A stretch of DNA of 64,000 bases from NCBI GenBank assembly GCA_900555715.1, contig USMC01000004.1, positions 1 to 64,000 of the forward strand, in the 5' to 3' direction. This document shows positions 17,253 through 25,323 of this stretch, piece after piece. This DNA comes from an uncultured Porphyromonadaceae bacterium. Lineage in GTDB: Bacteria; Bacteroidota; Bacteroidia; Bacteroidales; Muribaculaceae. The notes below the pieces were generated by a model that worked only from the letters and a program-made list of their open reading frames with translations, searched no databases and was not told the origin of the DNA. Each line of letters opens with the position of its first letter. Within the stretch, counting starts at the first letter, position 1. The position numbers and the translations under genes are program-made.

Positions 17253-17833
17253 GAGTTCTGCAAACTATACTCGACGGAATTATCAAGCGCAATCCCACAT
17301 TTGTGCTCATTCTTGGAATGTGTCCTACCCTCGGCACCACATCGTCGGCGCTGACAGGTATGTCTATGGGACTCGCCACGCTCGCCGTGCTGCTGTGCTC
17401 CAACATGGCGGTGTCGGCAATAAAAGGCATCGTTCCCGAAGCCGTGCGCATCCCGGTGTTCATAATCGTGATAGCGTCGTTCGTCACCGTGCTCGAAATG
17501 GTTATGCAGGCATGGTTTCCGGCGATTTATGCTACCCTCGGCATCTTCATCCCGCTTATAGTCGTCAACTGTATCCTCCTCGGACGCGCCGAAGCCTTCG
17601 CCTCGAAAAACAACATTCTCCTTTCCGCCGCCGACGGCATCGGTATCGGTACAGGCTTCACTCTGGCACTGACGGCAATAGGCACCGTGCGCGAGTTGCT
17701 CGGCAGCGGCGCCGTCTTCGGATGTCAGATATACGATCCTTCCTATGGCGCGCTTGTGTTCGTCCTCGCGCCGGGCGCCTTTATAGTTCTCGGATTCCTG
17801 ATAGCACTCTTTAACTACTTCCGCCATGCTTGA
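17249..17833 (+). CDS. rnfE: Rnf complex subunit E (membrane)
   Basis: Integral membrane protein of 194 residues and about six spans, homologous to RnfA and to NqrD. The family signature KRNPTFVLILGMCPTLG is at the N-terminus and a NCILLGRAEAFAS block lies mid-protein; a conserved Cys in each is thought to ligate an Fe-S centre shared with RnfA. It overlaps rnfG by 4 bases and rnfA by 8 bases. Confidence 0.95.
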   Translation: MRVLQTILDGIIKRNPTFVLILGMCPTLGTTSSALTGMSMGLATLAVLLCSNMAVSAIKGIVPEAVRIPVFIIVIASFVTVLEMVMQAWFPAIYATLGIFIPLIVVNCILLGRAEAFASKNNILLSAADGIGIGTGFTLALTAIGTVRELLGSGAVFGCQIYDPSYGALVFVLAPGAFIVLGFLIALFNYFRHA

Positions 17834-18404
17834 ATACCTGTCAATCATCATAACTGCGATATTCGTCAACAACATCGTCTTCGCTCAGTTTCTCGGCATC
17901 TGTCCGTTCATAGGAGTGTCGAAAAACATAGATTCCGCCTTCGGCATGGGCATGGCGGTGACATTTGTCATGGCTGTAGCTACTGCCGTGACATGGCTCC
18001 TGCAGCACTATGTGCTCATGCCTCTCGGGCTGGGATATGTGCAGACCATAGCCTTCATCCTCGTCATAGCGGTGCTTGTTCAGATGCTCGAAATCATTAT
18101 GAAGAAGAGTTCGCCGGGGCTGTATGCCGCCCTCGGTGTCTTCCTGCCTCTGATTACCACCAACTGCGCCGTGCTCGGTGTAGCGATCATTGTCGCACAG
18201 AAAGATTTCGCCTTCATCCATTCCATCGTCTATGCAGTCGCCACCGCTCTCGGCTTCGCTATGGCACTTTTTATCTTTGCCGGGATACGTATGCGGCTCG
18301 ACCTCACGGAAGTGCCCCGTCCGATGCGCGGAGTGCCAATCGCCCTCATCACCGCCGGAATACTCGCCCTCGCCTTCATGGGCTTCTCCGGTCTGAAAAT
18401 ATGA
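17826..18404 (+). CDS. rnfA: Rnf complex subunit A (membrane)
   Basis: Integral membrane protein of 192 residues and six spans, with INNIVFAQFLGICPFIGVS-like signature near residues 17-35 and TTNCAVLG near 117-124. It is the paralogue of RnfE. This is the last gene of the order rseC-rnfB-C-D-G-E-A seen across Bacteroidetes. Rnf couples ferredoxin oxidation to NAD+ reduction and pumps ions. Only 44 bases, with no clear terminator, separate it from the convergent recombinase gene, so that boundary may be an insertion point. Confidence 0.95.
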   Translation: MLEYLSIIITAIFVNNIVFAQFLGICPFIGVSKNIDSAFGMGMAVTFVMAVATAVTWLLQHYVLMPLGLGYVQTIAFILVIAVLVQMLEIIMKKSSPGLYAALGVFLPLITTNCAVLGVAIIVAQKDFAFIHSIVYAVATALGFAMALFIFAGIRMRLDLTEVPRPMRGVPIALITAGILALAFMGFSGLKI

Positions 18405-18448
18405 AATTTATTAAGTATACATTGAAAATTAATTTAAATCATACCGCA

Positions 18449-19678
18449 TTATCGCTTTCCTTTTCTTTTGTCCATCATGCGGATGATGTCGCTGTTTGCT
18501 TTGTCGACAGATGCAGTGTCGAGTGATTGCAGATAAATTATGGTAGTCTTTTCTGAATTATGCCCCATTGCTTTGCTGATGGTGGAAAGCGCTACATGGT
18601 TTGAATGGGCGATGCTTGCCCAGGCATGGCGTGCAACATATAGCGTGAGCTTGGTTTCAAGTCCAAGTATTCTGCCAACTTTCTGAAGATTTCGGTTTAT
18701 GCGGAAATATGCGTTCTCATACTGTTGTTGAGTGTCGGCTATTCCATCATTTAATATCGGCAGTAGAAATGCAGTCTTGTTCTCCCCAAAACTATCAATA
18801 AGTTTCCATGTCTCAGGCTCAACCCGCACCATGAGTTGCTGTCTGGTCTTTCGGCGTGAATAAGTTATTATACCATTATTAAGGTCGCTTTTCTTTAGAA
18901 AGGCAATATCCACGAACGACATCCCCCGGGTATAGAATGCGAACATGAATACCTTGCGGGCAAAGTCGAGCGAAGGATGACCGGACAGGTCAATGTCGCG
19001 GATCTGTCGTACTACGTCAAGACTTACAGCCCTTTTCAAAGTCTTGTCAACACCCAGGTAGACATGTTTGAACGGATTGCGTGGCACTTCGAAATCCTGC
19101 TCCGTCGCGCGATTGACAATCGCCCGCAAGTTGCGCATGTAGAAAGATGTGGAGTTGCGGCATAGACCGCGCTTTATCAGGAATACTTCGAAACCGAGAA
19201 TGAAGGTAGATGTTAGCTCATTCCATGCGACCTCATACCCGTCAGTGTAGCGTAGCAAGCTGTTCAGAGTTGTGTCAAAGCGCTTTACTGTCGCTTTTTT
19301 GCCGATTTTATTCAAGTCTTCGATTAGTTTCCGCGTAAACGACACCAAGCCGACTATGGCATGCGGAGTGTTATAGGCTCTGACCACATCTTCAGCCGTA
19401 TATGAATTTCCTTTGTTGTCTAACCACGAAATTATGGACAATAATTTTTTGTTCTGCTCTTTCAAATTCTCTTTTATAGCAGACAGATACTTTATCCTTT
19501 TCGCAGAAGCAACTGTCGGCATGATGACAGATGTGTTTTCTGTATTCCATTCAGAATCACTGATATGCAAACTGGTGCTTAACTGTCTGACCTGTCTCAG
19601 ATGGATAATCTGAAAAAACAGGGTGCCATCTTTTCCTATGACCGTTGACGGTCTGAACTTTACTTTTATCGAAGCCAT
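18449..19678 (-). CDS. Tyrosine recombinase (integrase / DNA invertase type)
   Basis: Product of 409 residues: an N-terminal Arm-type DNA-binding region (ASIKVKFRPSTV), a SAM-like core-binding domain (about 110-205) and a C-terminal catalytic domain. Visible catalytic residues are an early Arg in FYTRGMSF, Arg350-His351 in VARHAW, His373 in MGHNSEKTT, and nucleophile Tyr382. Close relatives in Bacteroides include both mobile-element integrases and the tyrosine-type DNA invertases that flip promoters. I found no convincing invertible segment next to it. GC is lower than in rnf, consistent with acquisition. It converges on rnfA. Confidence 0.88.
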   Translation of the reverse strand: MASIKVKFRPSTVIGKDGTLFFQIIHLRQVRQLSTSLHISDSEWNTENTSVIMPTVASAKRIKYLSAIKENLKEQNKKLLSIISWLDNKGNSYTAEDVVRAYNTPHAIVGLVSFTRKLIEDLNKIGKKATVKRFDTTLNSLLRYTDGYEVAWNELTSTFILGFEVFLIKRGLCRNSTSFYMRNLRAIVNRATEQDFEVPRNPFKHVYLGVDKTLKRAVSLDVVRQIRDIDLSGHPSLDFARKVFMFAFYTRGMSFVDIAFLKKSDLNNGIITYSRRKTRQQLMVRVEPETWKLIDSFGENKTAFLLPILNDGIADTQQQYENAYFRINRNLQKVGRILGLETKLTLYVARHAWASIAHSNHVALSTISKAMGHNSEKTTIIYLQSLDTASVDKANSDIIRMMDKRKGKR

Positions 19679-19873
19679 GGTTTTCCGCTATTTTAGATTT
19701 CTCCGAAATATACGGCAAAAGAGAACTGCTCCGAAGGTAAAAAAGTATTTGTTACCGACGTCAATATAGAAGCCAAATGCATTTTGAGTGCAGTCCTGCT
19801 TCAGATAAAACTGTAGTTGTAGTAAAGCTTTTCCCTGTTCAGACCAGAGTCAGGCTCATTGACTAATCACGAG

Positions 19874-20758
19874 TCATATTTCTTGTTCGTAATAATATGA
19901 ATAGTCGATACCTTTCATGAAGGTGTCGAGGTCGTTTATCTTGTCTGTAAGTGCAGACCGAAGCAAATCTTTTATGGAAGTCGGGGCGGCAACGCTACGT
20001 GTCATAGCTTCGAGGTATTTACGTTTGTCAACCTGACTCCAGTCAATACACAGTTGCAGATTTTTCTTCAATATGAGGTCAAGCCAGATGCGGGTTGCGC
20101 GACCGTTGCCTTCTCTGAACGGATGGGCGACATTCATTTCAACATACTTATCAATGATATTGTCGAACGAATCTTCCGGCATATGTTCAACATCAGCCAA
20201 GGTCTGACCCAGATATTGAGCCATCGCAAACTGGAACCCCGCCTTGGCTATATTGACAGTCCTGATCTGTCCGGCGAAATCATAAAGACCTCCGAAAAGA
20301 TACGCATGAATCTGCTGCAATCCTTTCACCGTGCCGACCTCGATACTGTCGGTAAGGCTGCTCTCAAACAAAGCGTATGCCTTCGACCGGCTTTTGCCGT
20401 CAATGCTTTCGTCGCTATTGGTGAACCATTCAATGAATCTGGAAGCTTTATTGTTCGGGAAACTCTTCGCCAAAGCTATGACACCGGCATTATCAAGCAC
20501 ATCAGTAAGATAGCGTTTTCCGTCAGAGGCAAGCAGCTTCAGTTGGTTAGTAGCACTAACCACCTCGCTCCCATTCTTGCGAAGTTTTGTTTTCAGATAC
20601 TTCCAGTAATTGCGGTTCTTGGCATAGTCATCCTGTGCGTTGAGCACCCCGACTATATCAAGCACCGAGAACCACCACTTTGCGCCCTCTTCGTCCCAGA
20701 CAGCCCGCACTTCGCGGTCGTCAAAGAATCGTATTGATATTTTCTGTACTTCGCTCAT
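19874..20758 (-). CDS. Bro-N/Fic fusion protein (predicted AMP-transferase)
   Basis: Product of 294 residues with two parts. Residues about 5-118 resemble the Bro-N/antirepressor-type domain (WWFSVLDIVGVL, LLASDGKRYLTDVLDNAGV). Residues about 145-270 form a Fic domain with the full active-site motif HPFREGNGR at 212-220 (catalytic His212), so AMPylation or related nucleotide transfer is expected. The C-terminal SYYYEQ at 287-292 fits the S/T-x-x-x-E pattern of an autoinhibitory helix, suggesting a self-restrained class III-like enzyme. Such genes occur on Bacteroidetes mobile elements beside integrases. Target unknown. Its ATG overlaps a 41-codon scrap by 4 bases. Confidence 0.82.
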   Translation of the reverse strand: MSEVQKISIRFFDDREVRAVWDEEGAKWWFSVLDIVGVLNAQDDYAKNRNYWKYLKTKLRKNGSEVVSATNQLKLLASDGKRYLTDVLDNAGVIALAKSFPNNKASRFIEWFTNSDESIDGKSRSKAYALFESSLTDSIEVGTVKGLQQIHAYLFGGLYDFAGQIRTVNIAKAGFQFAMAQYLGQTLADVEHMPEDSFDNIIDKYVEMNVAHPFREGNGRATRIWLDLILKKNLQLCIDWSQVDKRKYLEAMTRSVAAPTSIKDLLRSALTDKINDLDTFMKGIDYSYYYEQEI

Positions 20759-20880
20759 AGCTTGATTATTTCATGGCACACCACCTGCATACCTGATTCT
20801 TTCCCTTCAATCTGAAAAATCAGGAACTCCGCCGTGCTATTTCGTATCTCAAACTTCTTATATTTTTCTTGGTTTGTCAT
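20755..20880 (-). pseudogene. N-terminal fragment of a RhuM-family gene
   Basis: Encodes 41 residues, MTNQEKYKKFEIRNSTAEF and onward to QIEGKESGMQVV, then leaves the family pattern and ends CHEIIKL-stop. RNSTAEFLIFQ-EGKE is the opening of RhuM-family (Bro-N type) proteins as I recall them, which normally continue for over 300 residues. The stop overlaps the Fic-gene ATG by 4 bases (ATGA), so it may still be translated as a leader that couples translation of the Bro-N/Fic gene. Either a recombination scar or a domesticated leader peptide. Confidence 0.5.
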
Positions 20881-21016
20881 TGTAATGCCTTATTCTAATG
20901 GCAAAACTACTAAATAATTCTGAAGTAACAATCGAATATATTCACAAACATATTGATAGCACGTCAATCCGGACTATTGTCAGGCAGCATGGCGAGATGT
21001 GTGGGATTTAAAAGAA

Positions 21017-21047
21017 AACGAGCGCAACTCGCAGAGCTGCACTCGTT
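21017..21047 (-). terminator. Intrinsic terminator beside the displaced dnaK tail
   Basis: A 14-bp stem (21017-21030 with 21034-21047, G-U pairs only) with a 3-base loop is followed on the minus strand by TTTTCTTTT. It is related in sequence to the terminator directly after dnaK (23286-23322), supporting the view that it once terminated dnaK. The stretch 20881-21016 shows nothing else I can interpret. Confidence 0.65.
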
Positions 21048-21050
21048 CTA

Positions 21051-21084
21051 TTATCGTTGGTTGTGGGACTTATTTCACTTCCTC
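21051..21084 (-). repeat. Displaced copy of the dnaK 3' end (direct repeat, left)
   Basis: These 34 bases match 23324-23357 at 33 positions, in the same orientation. Read on the minus strand they encode the last dnaK codons (FEEVK-stop, preceded here by Arg) plus downstream sequence, followed by a related terminator. The left and right copies are 2273 bases apart and enclose the YhcG gene and zeta toxin pair. This is the pattern left when an element integrates into the 3' end of a gene and restores it. From 21085 to 21221 there are two small inverted repeats (CTCAAAT/ATTTGAG at 21081-21102; GCAAAG/CTTTGC near 21164-21178) and no gene. Confidence 0.7.
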
Positions 21085-21221
21085 AAATCTAACCATATTT
21101 GAGTATCTTACATGATACAGATATGGATATTCAAATTCTTTGCGATTGATAATTATATATGGAGCAAAGCGGCTTTGCCGATGACATAGGAATGACATCG
21201 GTTACCTTGCCGTTTTAAGTC

Positions 21222-22217
21222 TCATCTTGTTTCTTCCCATTCCTTTTTAACTCGCTCGACTTCCGCTATCAACTGCTGCTCTGTGGGAAGATAGAGTTGA
21301 TATTTTGATGCAACAATAGTGTTATTGTCCGAGGGAAGGGTCATCTTAACCAATGTGTCGTTTTTGGCAGTGCATAGCAATATGCCGATTGTGGGATTCT
21401 CTTCCGGTAGTTTCTCGGTACGGTCGTAGTAATTGACGTACATCTGCAATTGTCCCAGATCCTGATGAGTTACCTCGCCTGTCTTTAACTCAAAAATCAC
21501 GAACCGCCGAGCAAGACGGTTGTAAAAGACTAAGTCGATGAAAAACTCATCATCTTCAAGAATGATTCGTTTTTGACGCGCTACGAAAGTGAACCCATTT
21601 CCAAGTTCAAGAATAAATTCTTGTAAGTGATTGATTAACTCTGTTTCAAGATCACTCTCGTAATAATGCGCTTTCTTTTCCAACCCCAGGAATTCCAAAA
21701 CCATAGGATCCTTGACTATTTCCTGCGGTGTTTCGGGTGCTCTCTCTTTCCGCGCCATTGCGAGCACAGATTCTTTATCATTGCTCAGAAGCAAGCGTTC
21801 ATAGAGCATAGAATTGATCTGACGTTGCATCTGGCGTGCAGTCCAGCAATTACTTGCCGCTTCAAGCTCGTAATATTCGCGCTTATCTTTGTCTGGAATT
21901 TGAATTAAGGCACGATACTGAGTCCAGTTGAATTGTGAACGCAGTGCGTTCACTTTTGGGTATTCCAGAAAAAACTGCCTTGCAAAATTAAGCTGACGAT
22001 AGCTAAAACCACTTCCGTATTCGGGTTCTATCGCTTGGGCAAGATTCTTTATAAGACCTTTACCATACTCGGCACGCGCACTCCCGCCCTGTTCTTCCTC
22101 GACAATGCGTCGTCCTATTTGCCAGTACATCTGTACGCGACAAAAGTCAACTGAGCGGACAGCATTAGACCGAGAGGTTTCAATAATCGAGCGTATTTCA
22201 GATACTAAATCTTTCAT
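21222..22217 (-). CDS. YhcG/DUF1016 family PDDEXK nuclease-domain protein
   Basis: Product of 331 residues. The N-terminal half is the DUF1016 winged-helix-like domain (YWQIGRRIVEEEQGG, YGKGLIKNLA, WTQYRALIQI). The C-terminal half is a PDDEXK nuclease fold with Asp228 (FFIDLVFYN), Glu243-x-Lys245 (FELKTG) and Gln256 (LGQLQMYVNYYD), so the catalytic set is intact. The family is widespread on mobile islands and next to restriction-modification loci; its biological role is unclear. It starts 5 bases after the zeta toxin stop, so it is probably the third gene of the toxin operon. Confidence 0.87.
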   Translation of the reverse strand: MKDLVSEIRSIIETSRSNAVRSVDFCRVQMYWQIGRRIVEEEQGGSARAEYGKGLIKNLAQAIEPEYGSGFSYRQLNFARQFFLEYPKVNALRSQFNWTQYRALIQIPDKDKREYYELEAASNCWTARQMQRQINSMLYERLLLSNDKESVLAMARKERAPETPQEIVKDPMVLEFLGLEKKAHYYESDLETELINHLQEFILELGNGFTFVARQKRIILEDDEFFIDLVFYNRLARRFVIFELKTGEVTHQDLGQLQMYVNYYDRTEKLPEENPTIGILLCTAKNDTLVKMTLPSDNNTIVASKYQLYLPTEQQLIAEVERVKKEWEETR

Positions 22218-22222
22218 TTTTG

Positions 22223-22840
22223 TTATTTTGTAGCTTTCCTTTCCGGAAGGATAGTCGAAGCCCAGTTGGGAAGCTCATCGACATAACGTTTTGCAAGCTC
22301 TCCTTCGCTCAGTCGGAACAGAAGTCGAGCTTCCGCGTTCTCGATTGAGTTGTCATAGACATAGAGCCGGTCAACTATCGCGGACAGGATTTTGCAATTG
22401 GCAATCGACTTGTAGTATCGGGATATGATTTTAGGAATTGGCACATCATGGCCTCCATCCAACACACGTTGAGCGACACGCTTTGCATTGATTGTCGGAG
22501 ATTCGGTGGAAACAAAGAATAGACGGATGAAGAATCCGGTTTCTTTCGCTCTGAGAATGTAATCAACCTTATCGGCAGCCGACATCACGGTTTCAAAGAT
22601 ATGGCTCTTGCGTTCTGCAAGACATCTTTCCCTCCATTCATTGCAGTAGTTGGCAGCTTTAAGAACAGACTCCTGATTGTTCCAGTCACCGAAAACATCG
22701 CGTGCGACATTATCCGGGTTGATATATTCCGAATCCTCCAGCCATTCATGATGCAGTATCTTTGAAGTCACGGAAGTCTTGCCCGACCCATTGGGTCCGG
22801 CAATCACAATCAGAACTGGGCGATGATCACTTGCTGCCAT
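22223..22840 (-). CDS. Zeta-toxin-like P-loop kinase
   Basis: Product of 205 residues. Walker A GPNGSGKT is at 15-22. YINPDNVARDVFG and FETVMSAADKVDYI match the zeta toxin family, and FVSTESPTINAKRVAQRVLDGGHDVP is the conserved lid/substrate region. Zeta toxins phosphorylate UDP-N-acetylglucosamine and poison wall synthesis; whether this branch does so is not shown. Its start overlaps the preceding small gene by 14 bases, the usual antitoxin-then-toxin order. Confidence 0.8.
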   Translation of the reverse strand: MAASDHRPVLIVIAGPNGSGKTSVTSKILHHEWLEDSEYINPDNVARDVFGDWNNQESVLKAANYCNEWRERCLAERKSHIFETVMSAADKVDYILRAKETGFFIRLFFVSTESPTINAKRVAQRVLDGGHDVPIPKIISRYYKSIANCKILSAIVDRLYVYDNSIENAEARLLFRLSEGELAKRYVDELPNWASTILPERKATK

Positions 22841-23042
22841 TCTTTATTCTGTTTATTGCATCGCCCCATTTTTCTTGTGCCGCCTGTGTAGCAGCTTCAA
22901 TCCCTGCCGCCACACGCTCTGCAGCCCGGCGGGTACTTTCGCGGGCATCCTCGGCAACCTCACGCATAATCTGAGCCATGCGCTCATCGCCCGGCTCCTC
23001 CATCGACGTCAGTCGATAACTATTCATCTGCTCTTCCGACAT
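22827..23042 (-). CDS. Putative antitoxin of the zeta-like toxin
   Basis: Acidic, helix-rich protein of 71 residues (EPGDERMAQIMREVAEDARES, then an Ala/Arg-rich helix). Small size, position upstream and 14-base overlap with the zeta-like gene suggest an epsilon-type antitoxin, though I see no sequence match to classical epsilon. A good promoter lies 100-130 bases upstream. It could instead be an accessory protein. Confidence 0.6.
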   Translation of the reverse strand: MSEEQMNSYRLTSMEEPGDERMAQIMREVAEDARESTRRAAERVAAGIEAATQAAQEKWGDAINRIKNGSK

Positions 23043-23140
23043 AGTATAATCTTTTCTTATTCAACGTCAACCTTTAGCTCGCCATAGTTCAATAACGAAT
23101 GTTTGTCAAAGATAGAGTGCCAAAGACAATTGAATCTAAA

Positions 23141-23172
23141 GCAAAGTTACACATTTTTTCTTAAAATCTACA
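23141..23172 (-). promoter_or_regulatory. Promoter of the zeta toxin-YhcG operon
   Basis: On the minus strand TTG (23172-23170), 21 bases, TAACTTTG (23148-23141): an excellent Bacteroidetes promoter. Predicted start near 23133 leaves a ~90-base leader before the antitoxin gene. Confidence 0.6.
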
Positions 23173-23195
23173 ATGTCGTTATAGATTTATGTCAA

Positions 23196-23218
23196 CAATA
23201 TATTGAATTTCAATATAT
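23196..23218. repeat. Perfect 23-base palindrome
   Basis: Eleven-base arms (23196-23206 and 23208-23218) around a single central T, all A/T-rich with TTGAA/TTCAA at the inner ends. It lies just upstream of the toxin promoter and 70 bases from the dnaK terminator. It could be an operator for the toxin operon or a recombination core. The rest of 23043-23342 holds no gene. Confidence 0.5.
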
Positions 23219-23285
23219 TTGCTATCTGAAATTAGCCGTTGCGCCAGTTCGAAACCGGCTAAAACTGCATCCGAATCCATAATGT

Positions 23286-23322
23286 AAAATGGAGCGTAAC
23301 ATTTTGAGTTACACTCCATTTT
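23286..23322 (-). terminator. Terminator after dnaK
   Basis: A 15-base stem (23286-23300 with 23308-23322, one mismatch) lies about 20 bases beyond the dnaK stop on the minus strand, followed by TTTT. It is similar to the hairpin at 21017-21047. Confidence 0.65.
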
Positions 23323-23323
23323 G

Positions 23324-23357
23324 TTATCGTTGGTTATGGGACTTATTTCACTTCCTC
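23324..23357 (-). repeat. dnaK 3' end (direct repeat, right)
   Basis: Right-hand partner of 21051-21084 (33 of 34 bases identical). Positions 23343-23357 are the last dnaK codons; the rest is the spacer before the terminator. Confidence 0.7.
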
Positions 23358-25262
23358 GAAGTCGACGTCGGTGACGTGGTCGTCGGGGTTGCCGCCCTGG
23401 GAGGCTCCGGGGTTGCCGGTGAAGCCTTGGGCTCCGCCTTGCTGTGCCTGCTGTGCCTGAGCCTGAGCGTTGAGGATGTCCTGCTGTACGGCGCCGAAGG
23501 TTGTTTCGATTTCCTTGATGGCGGCGTCGATACCGGCGAGGTCGGCGTTCTTGTGTGCTTCCTTGAGTTTGGCGACGGCTGCTTCGATGGCTGCGCGTTT
23601 GTCGGCGGGTATCTTGTCGCCGAATTCGCTGAGCTGCTTTTCGGTCTGGAAGATGACGGCGTCTGCCTGGTTGATCTTGTCGGCGCGCTCTTTTTCGCGT
23701 GCGTCGGCGTCGGCGTTAGCGGCAGCTTCGTCTTTCATCCGTTTGATTTCGGCGTCGGTAAGACCGGACGATGCTTCGATGCGGATGCTCTGTTCCTTGC
23801 CTGTGGCTTTGTCTTTTGCGGAGACGTTGAGGATGCCGTTGGCGTCGATTTCGAATGTCACTTCAATCTGCGGTATTCCACGGGGTGCGGGTGCGATGCC
23901 GTCGAGGTGGAATTTGCCGAGGAGCTTGTCGTCTTTTGCCATGGGGCGCTCGCCCTGGAGGACGTTGATTTCCACAGAGGGCTGGTTGTCGGCTGCGGTA
24001 GAGAATGTCTCGCTCTTGCGTGTGGGGATGGTGGTGTTTGCTTCGATAAGCTTTGTCATCACGCCGCCGAGTGTCTCGATACCGACCGACAGAGGCACAA
24101 CGTCGAGAAGAAGAACGTCTTTGACGTCGCCGCTGAGCACGCCGCCCTGGATAGCTGCGCCGACTGCCACGACTTCGTCGGGGTTGACGCCTTTGCTGGG
24201 CACGCGACCGAAGAATTTCTCTACCTGCTGCTGAATTGCGGGGATACGTGTGGAACCGCCGACGAGGATTACTTCGTCGATGTCCTTTGCTGTCAGACCT
24301 GCGTCGCGGAGGGCGTCTTCGCAGGGTTTGAGTGTGGCATGGATGAGACGGTCGGCGAGCTGTTCGAATTTGGCGCGTGTGAGTGTCATCTCAAGATGCT
24401 TGGGCACGCCGTTGACGGGCATGATATAGGGCAGGTTGATGTCGGTGGACGTAGCGCTGGAAAGCTCGATTTTGGCTTTTTCGGCAGCCTCGCGGAGACG
24501 CTGGAGAGCCATGGGGTCCTGACGGAGGTCAACGCCTTCTTTGGCGAGGAAGTCGTCTGCCATCCAGTCGATGATGACGTGGTCGAAGTCGTCGCCGCCG
24601 AGGTGTGTGTCGCCGTTGGTGGATTTTACTTCGAATACGCCGTCGCCGAGTTCGAGGATGGAAATATCGAATGTGCCGCCGCCGAGGTCGAAGACGGCGA
24701 TCTTCATGTCTTTGTTTGCCTTGTCGAGACCGTAGGCGAGTGCGGCAGCGGTGGGTTCGTTGACGATACGGCGAACTGTGAGTCCGGCGATTTCACCGGC
24801 TTCTTTGGTAGCCTGGCGCTGTGAGTCGTTGAAGTATGCGGGTACGGTGATGACGGCTTCTGTGACTGTCTGTCCGAGGTGCTCTTCGGCAGTCTTCTTC
24901 ATTTTCTGAAGAATCATAGCGGAGATTTCCTGAGGAGAATATTCACGACCGTCGATGTCGATACGGGGAGTGTTGTTGGCTCCGCGTACAACTTTGTAAG
25001 GCACGCGTTCGATTTCTTTCTGTACCTGGTCGTATGTTTCGCCCATGAAGCGCTTGATGGAGTAGATCGTTCTTTTGGGGTTAGTGACAGCCTGACGCTT
25101 AGCGGGTTCGCCGACTTTGCGTTCTCCGCCGTCGACAAATGCGACTACCGAAGGAGTTGTGCGTGAGCCTTCTGAGTTGGGGATTACTACGGGGCTGTTG
25201 CCTTCGAGGACGGCAACGCATGAGTTAGTTGTACCTAAGTCAATACCAATGATTTTTCCCAT
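23343..25262 (-). CDS. dnaK: Chaperone DnaK (Hsp70)
   Basis: Complete 639-residue Hsp70. The ATPase domain begins KIIGIDLGTTNSC and contains AVFDLGGGTFD and VGGSTRIPAIQQ. The linker DVLLLDVVPLS leads into the substrate-binding domain, and the tail is Gln/Gly/Ala-rich before DVDFEEVK. DnaK folds and refolds proteins with DnaJ and GrpE, which are not in the window. The last codons are duplicated at 21051-21084, showing that the 3' end has been used as an integration site while the frame was preserved. Upstream lies a divergent sigma factor gene. Confidence 0.98.
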   Translation of the reverse strand: MGKIIGIDLGTTNSCVAVLEGNSPVVIPNSEGSRTTPSVVAFVDGGERKVGEPAKRQAVTNPKRTIYSIKRFMGETYDQVQKEIERVPYKVVRGANNTPRIDIDGREYSPQEISAMILQKMKKTAEEHLGQTVTEAVITVPAYFNDSQRQATKEAGEIAGLTVRRIVNEPTAAALAYGLDKANKDMKIAVFDLGGGTFDISILELGDGVFEVKSTNGDTHLGGDDFDHVIIDWMADDFLAKEGVDLRQDPMALQRLREAAEKAKIELSSATSTDINLPYIMPVNGVPKHLEMTLTRAKFEQLADRLIHATLKPCEDALRDAGLTAKDIDEVILVGGSTRIPAIQQQVEKFFGRVPSKGVNPDEVVAVGAAIQGGVLSGDVKDVLLLDVVPLSVGIETLGGVMTKLIEANTTIPTRKSETFSTAADNQPSVEINVLQGERPMAKDDKLLGKFHLDGIAPAPRGIPQIEVTFEIDANGILNVSAKDKATGKEQSIRIEASSGLTDAEIKRMKDEAAANADADAREKERADKINQADAVIFQTEKQLSEFGDKIPADKRAAIEAAVAKLKEAHKNADLAGIDAAIKEIETTFGAVQQDILNAQAQAQQAQQGGAQGFTGNPGASQGGNPDDHVTDVDFEEVK

Positions 25263-25323
25263 GATTGTATGTGTTTTGTTGTTATTTGTTGATTCGTTTT
25301 ATTTCTGTTTCGCTATGATTTAA

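Noticed and set aside
19679..19873. Possible invertible promoter next to the tyrosine recombinase
   Set aside because: I could not find a pair of inverted repeats longer than a few bases here or in the 44 bases between rnfA and the recombinase.
23289..24824. Long open frame of about 511 codons antisense to dnaK
   Set aside because: It mirrors dnaK codon bias, has a Val/Cys/Asp/Gly-heavy composition with no domain, and runs over the dnaK terminator; it is a shadow of a highly conserved gene.
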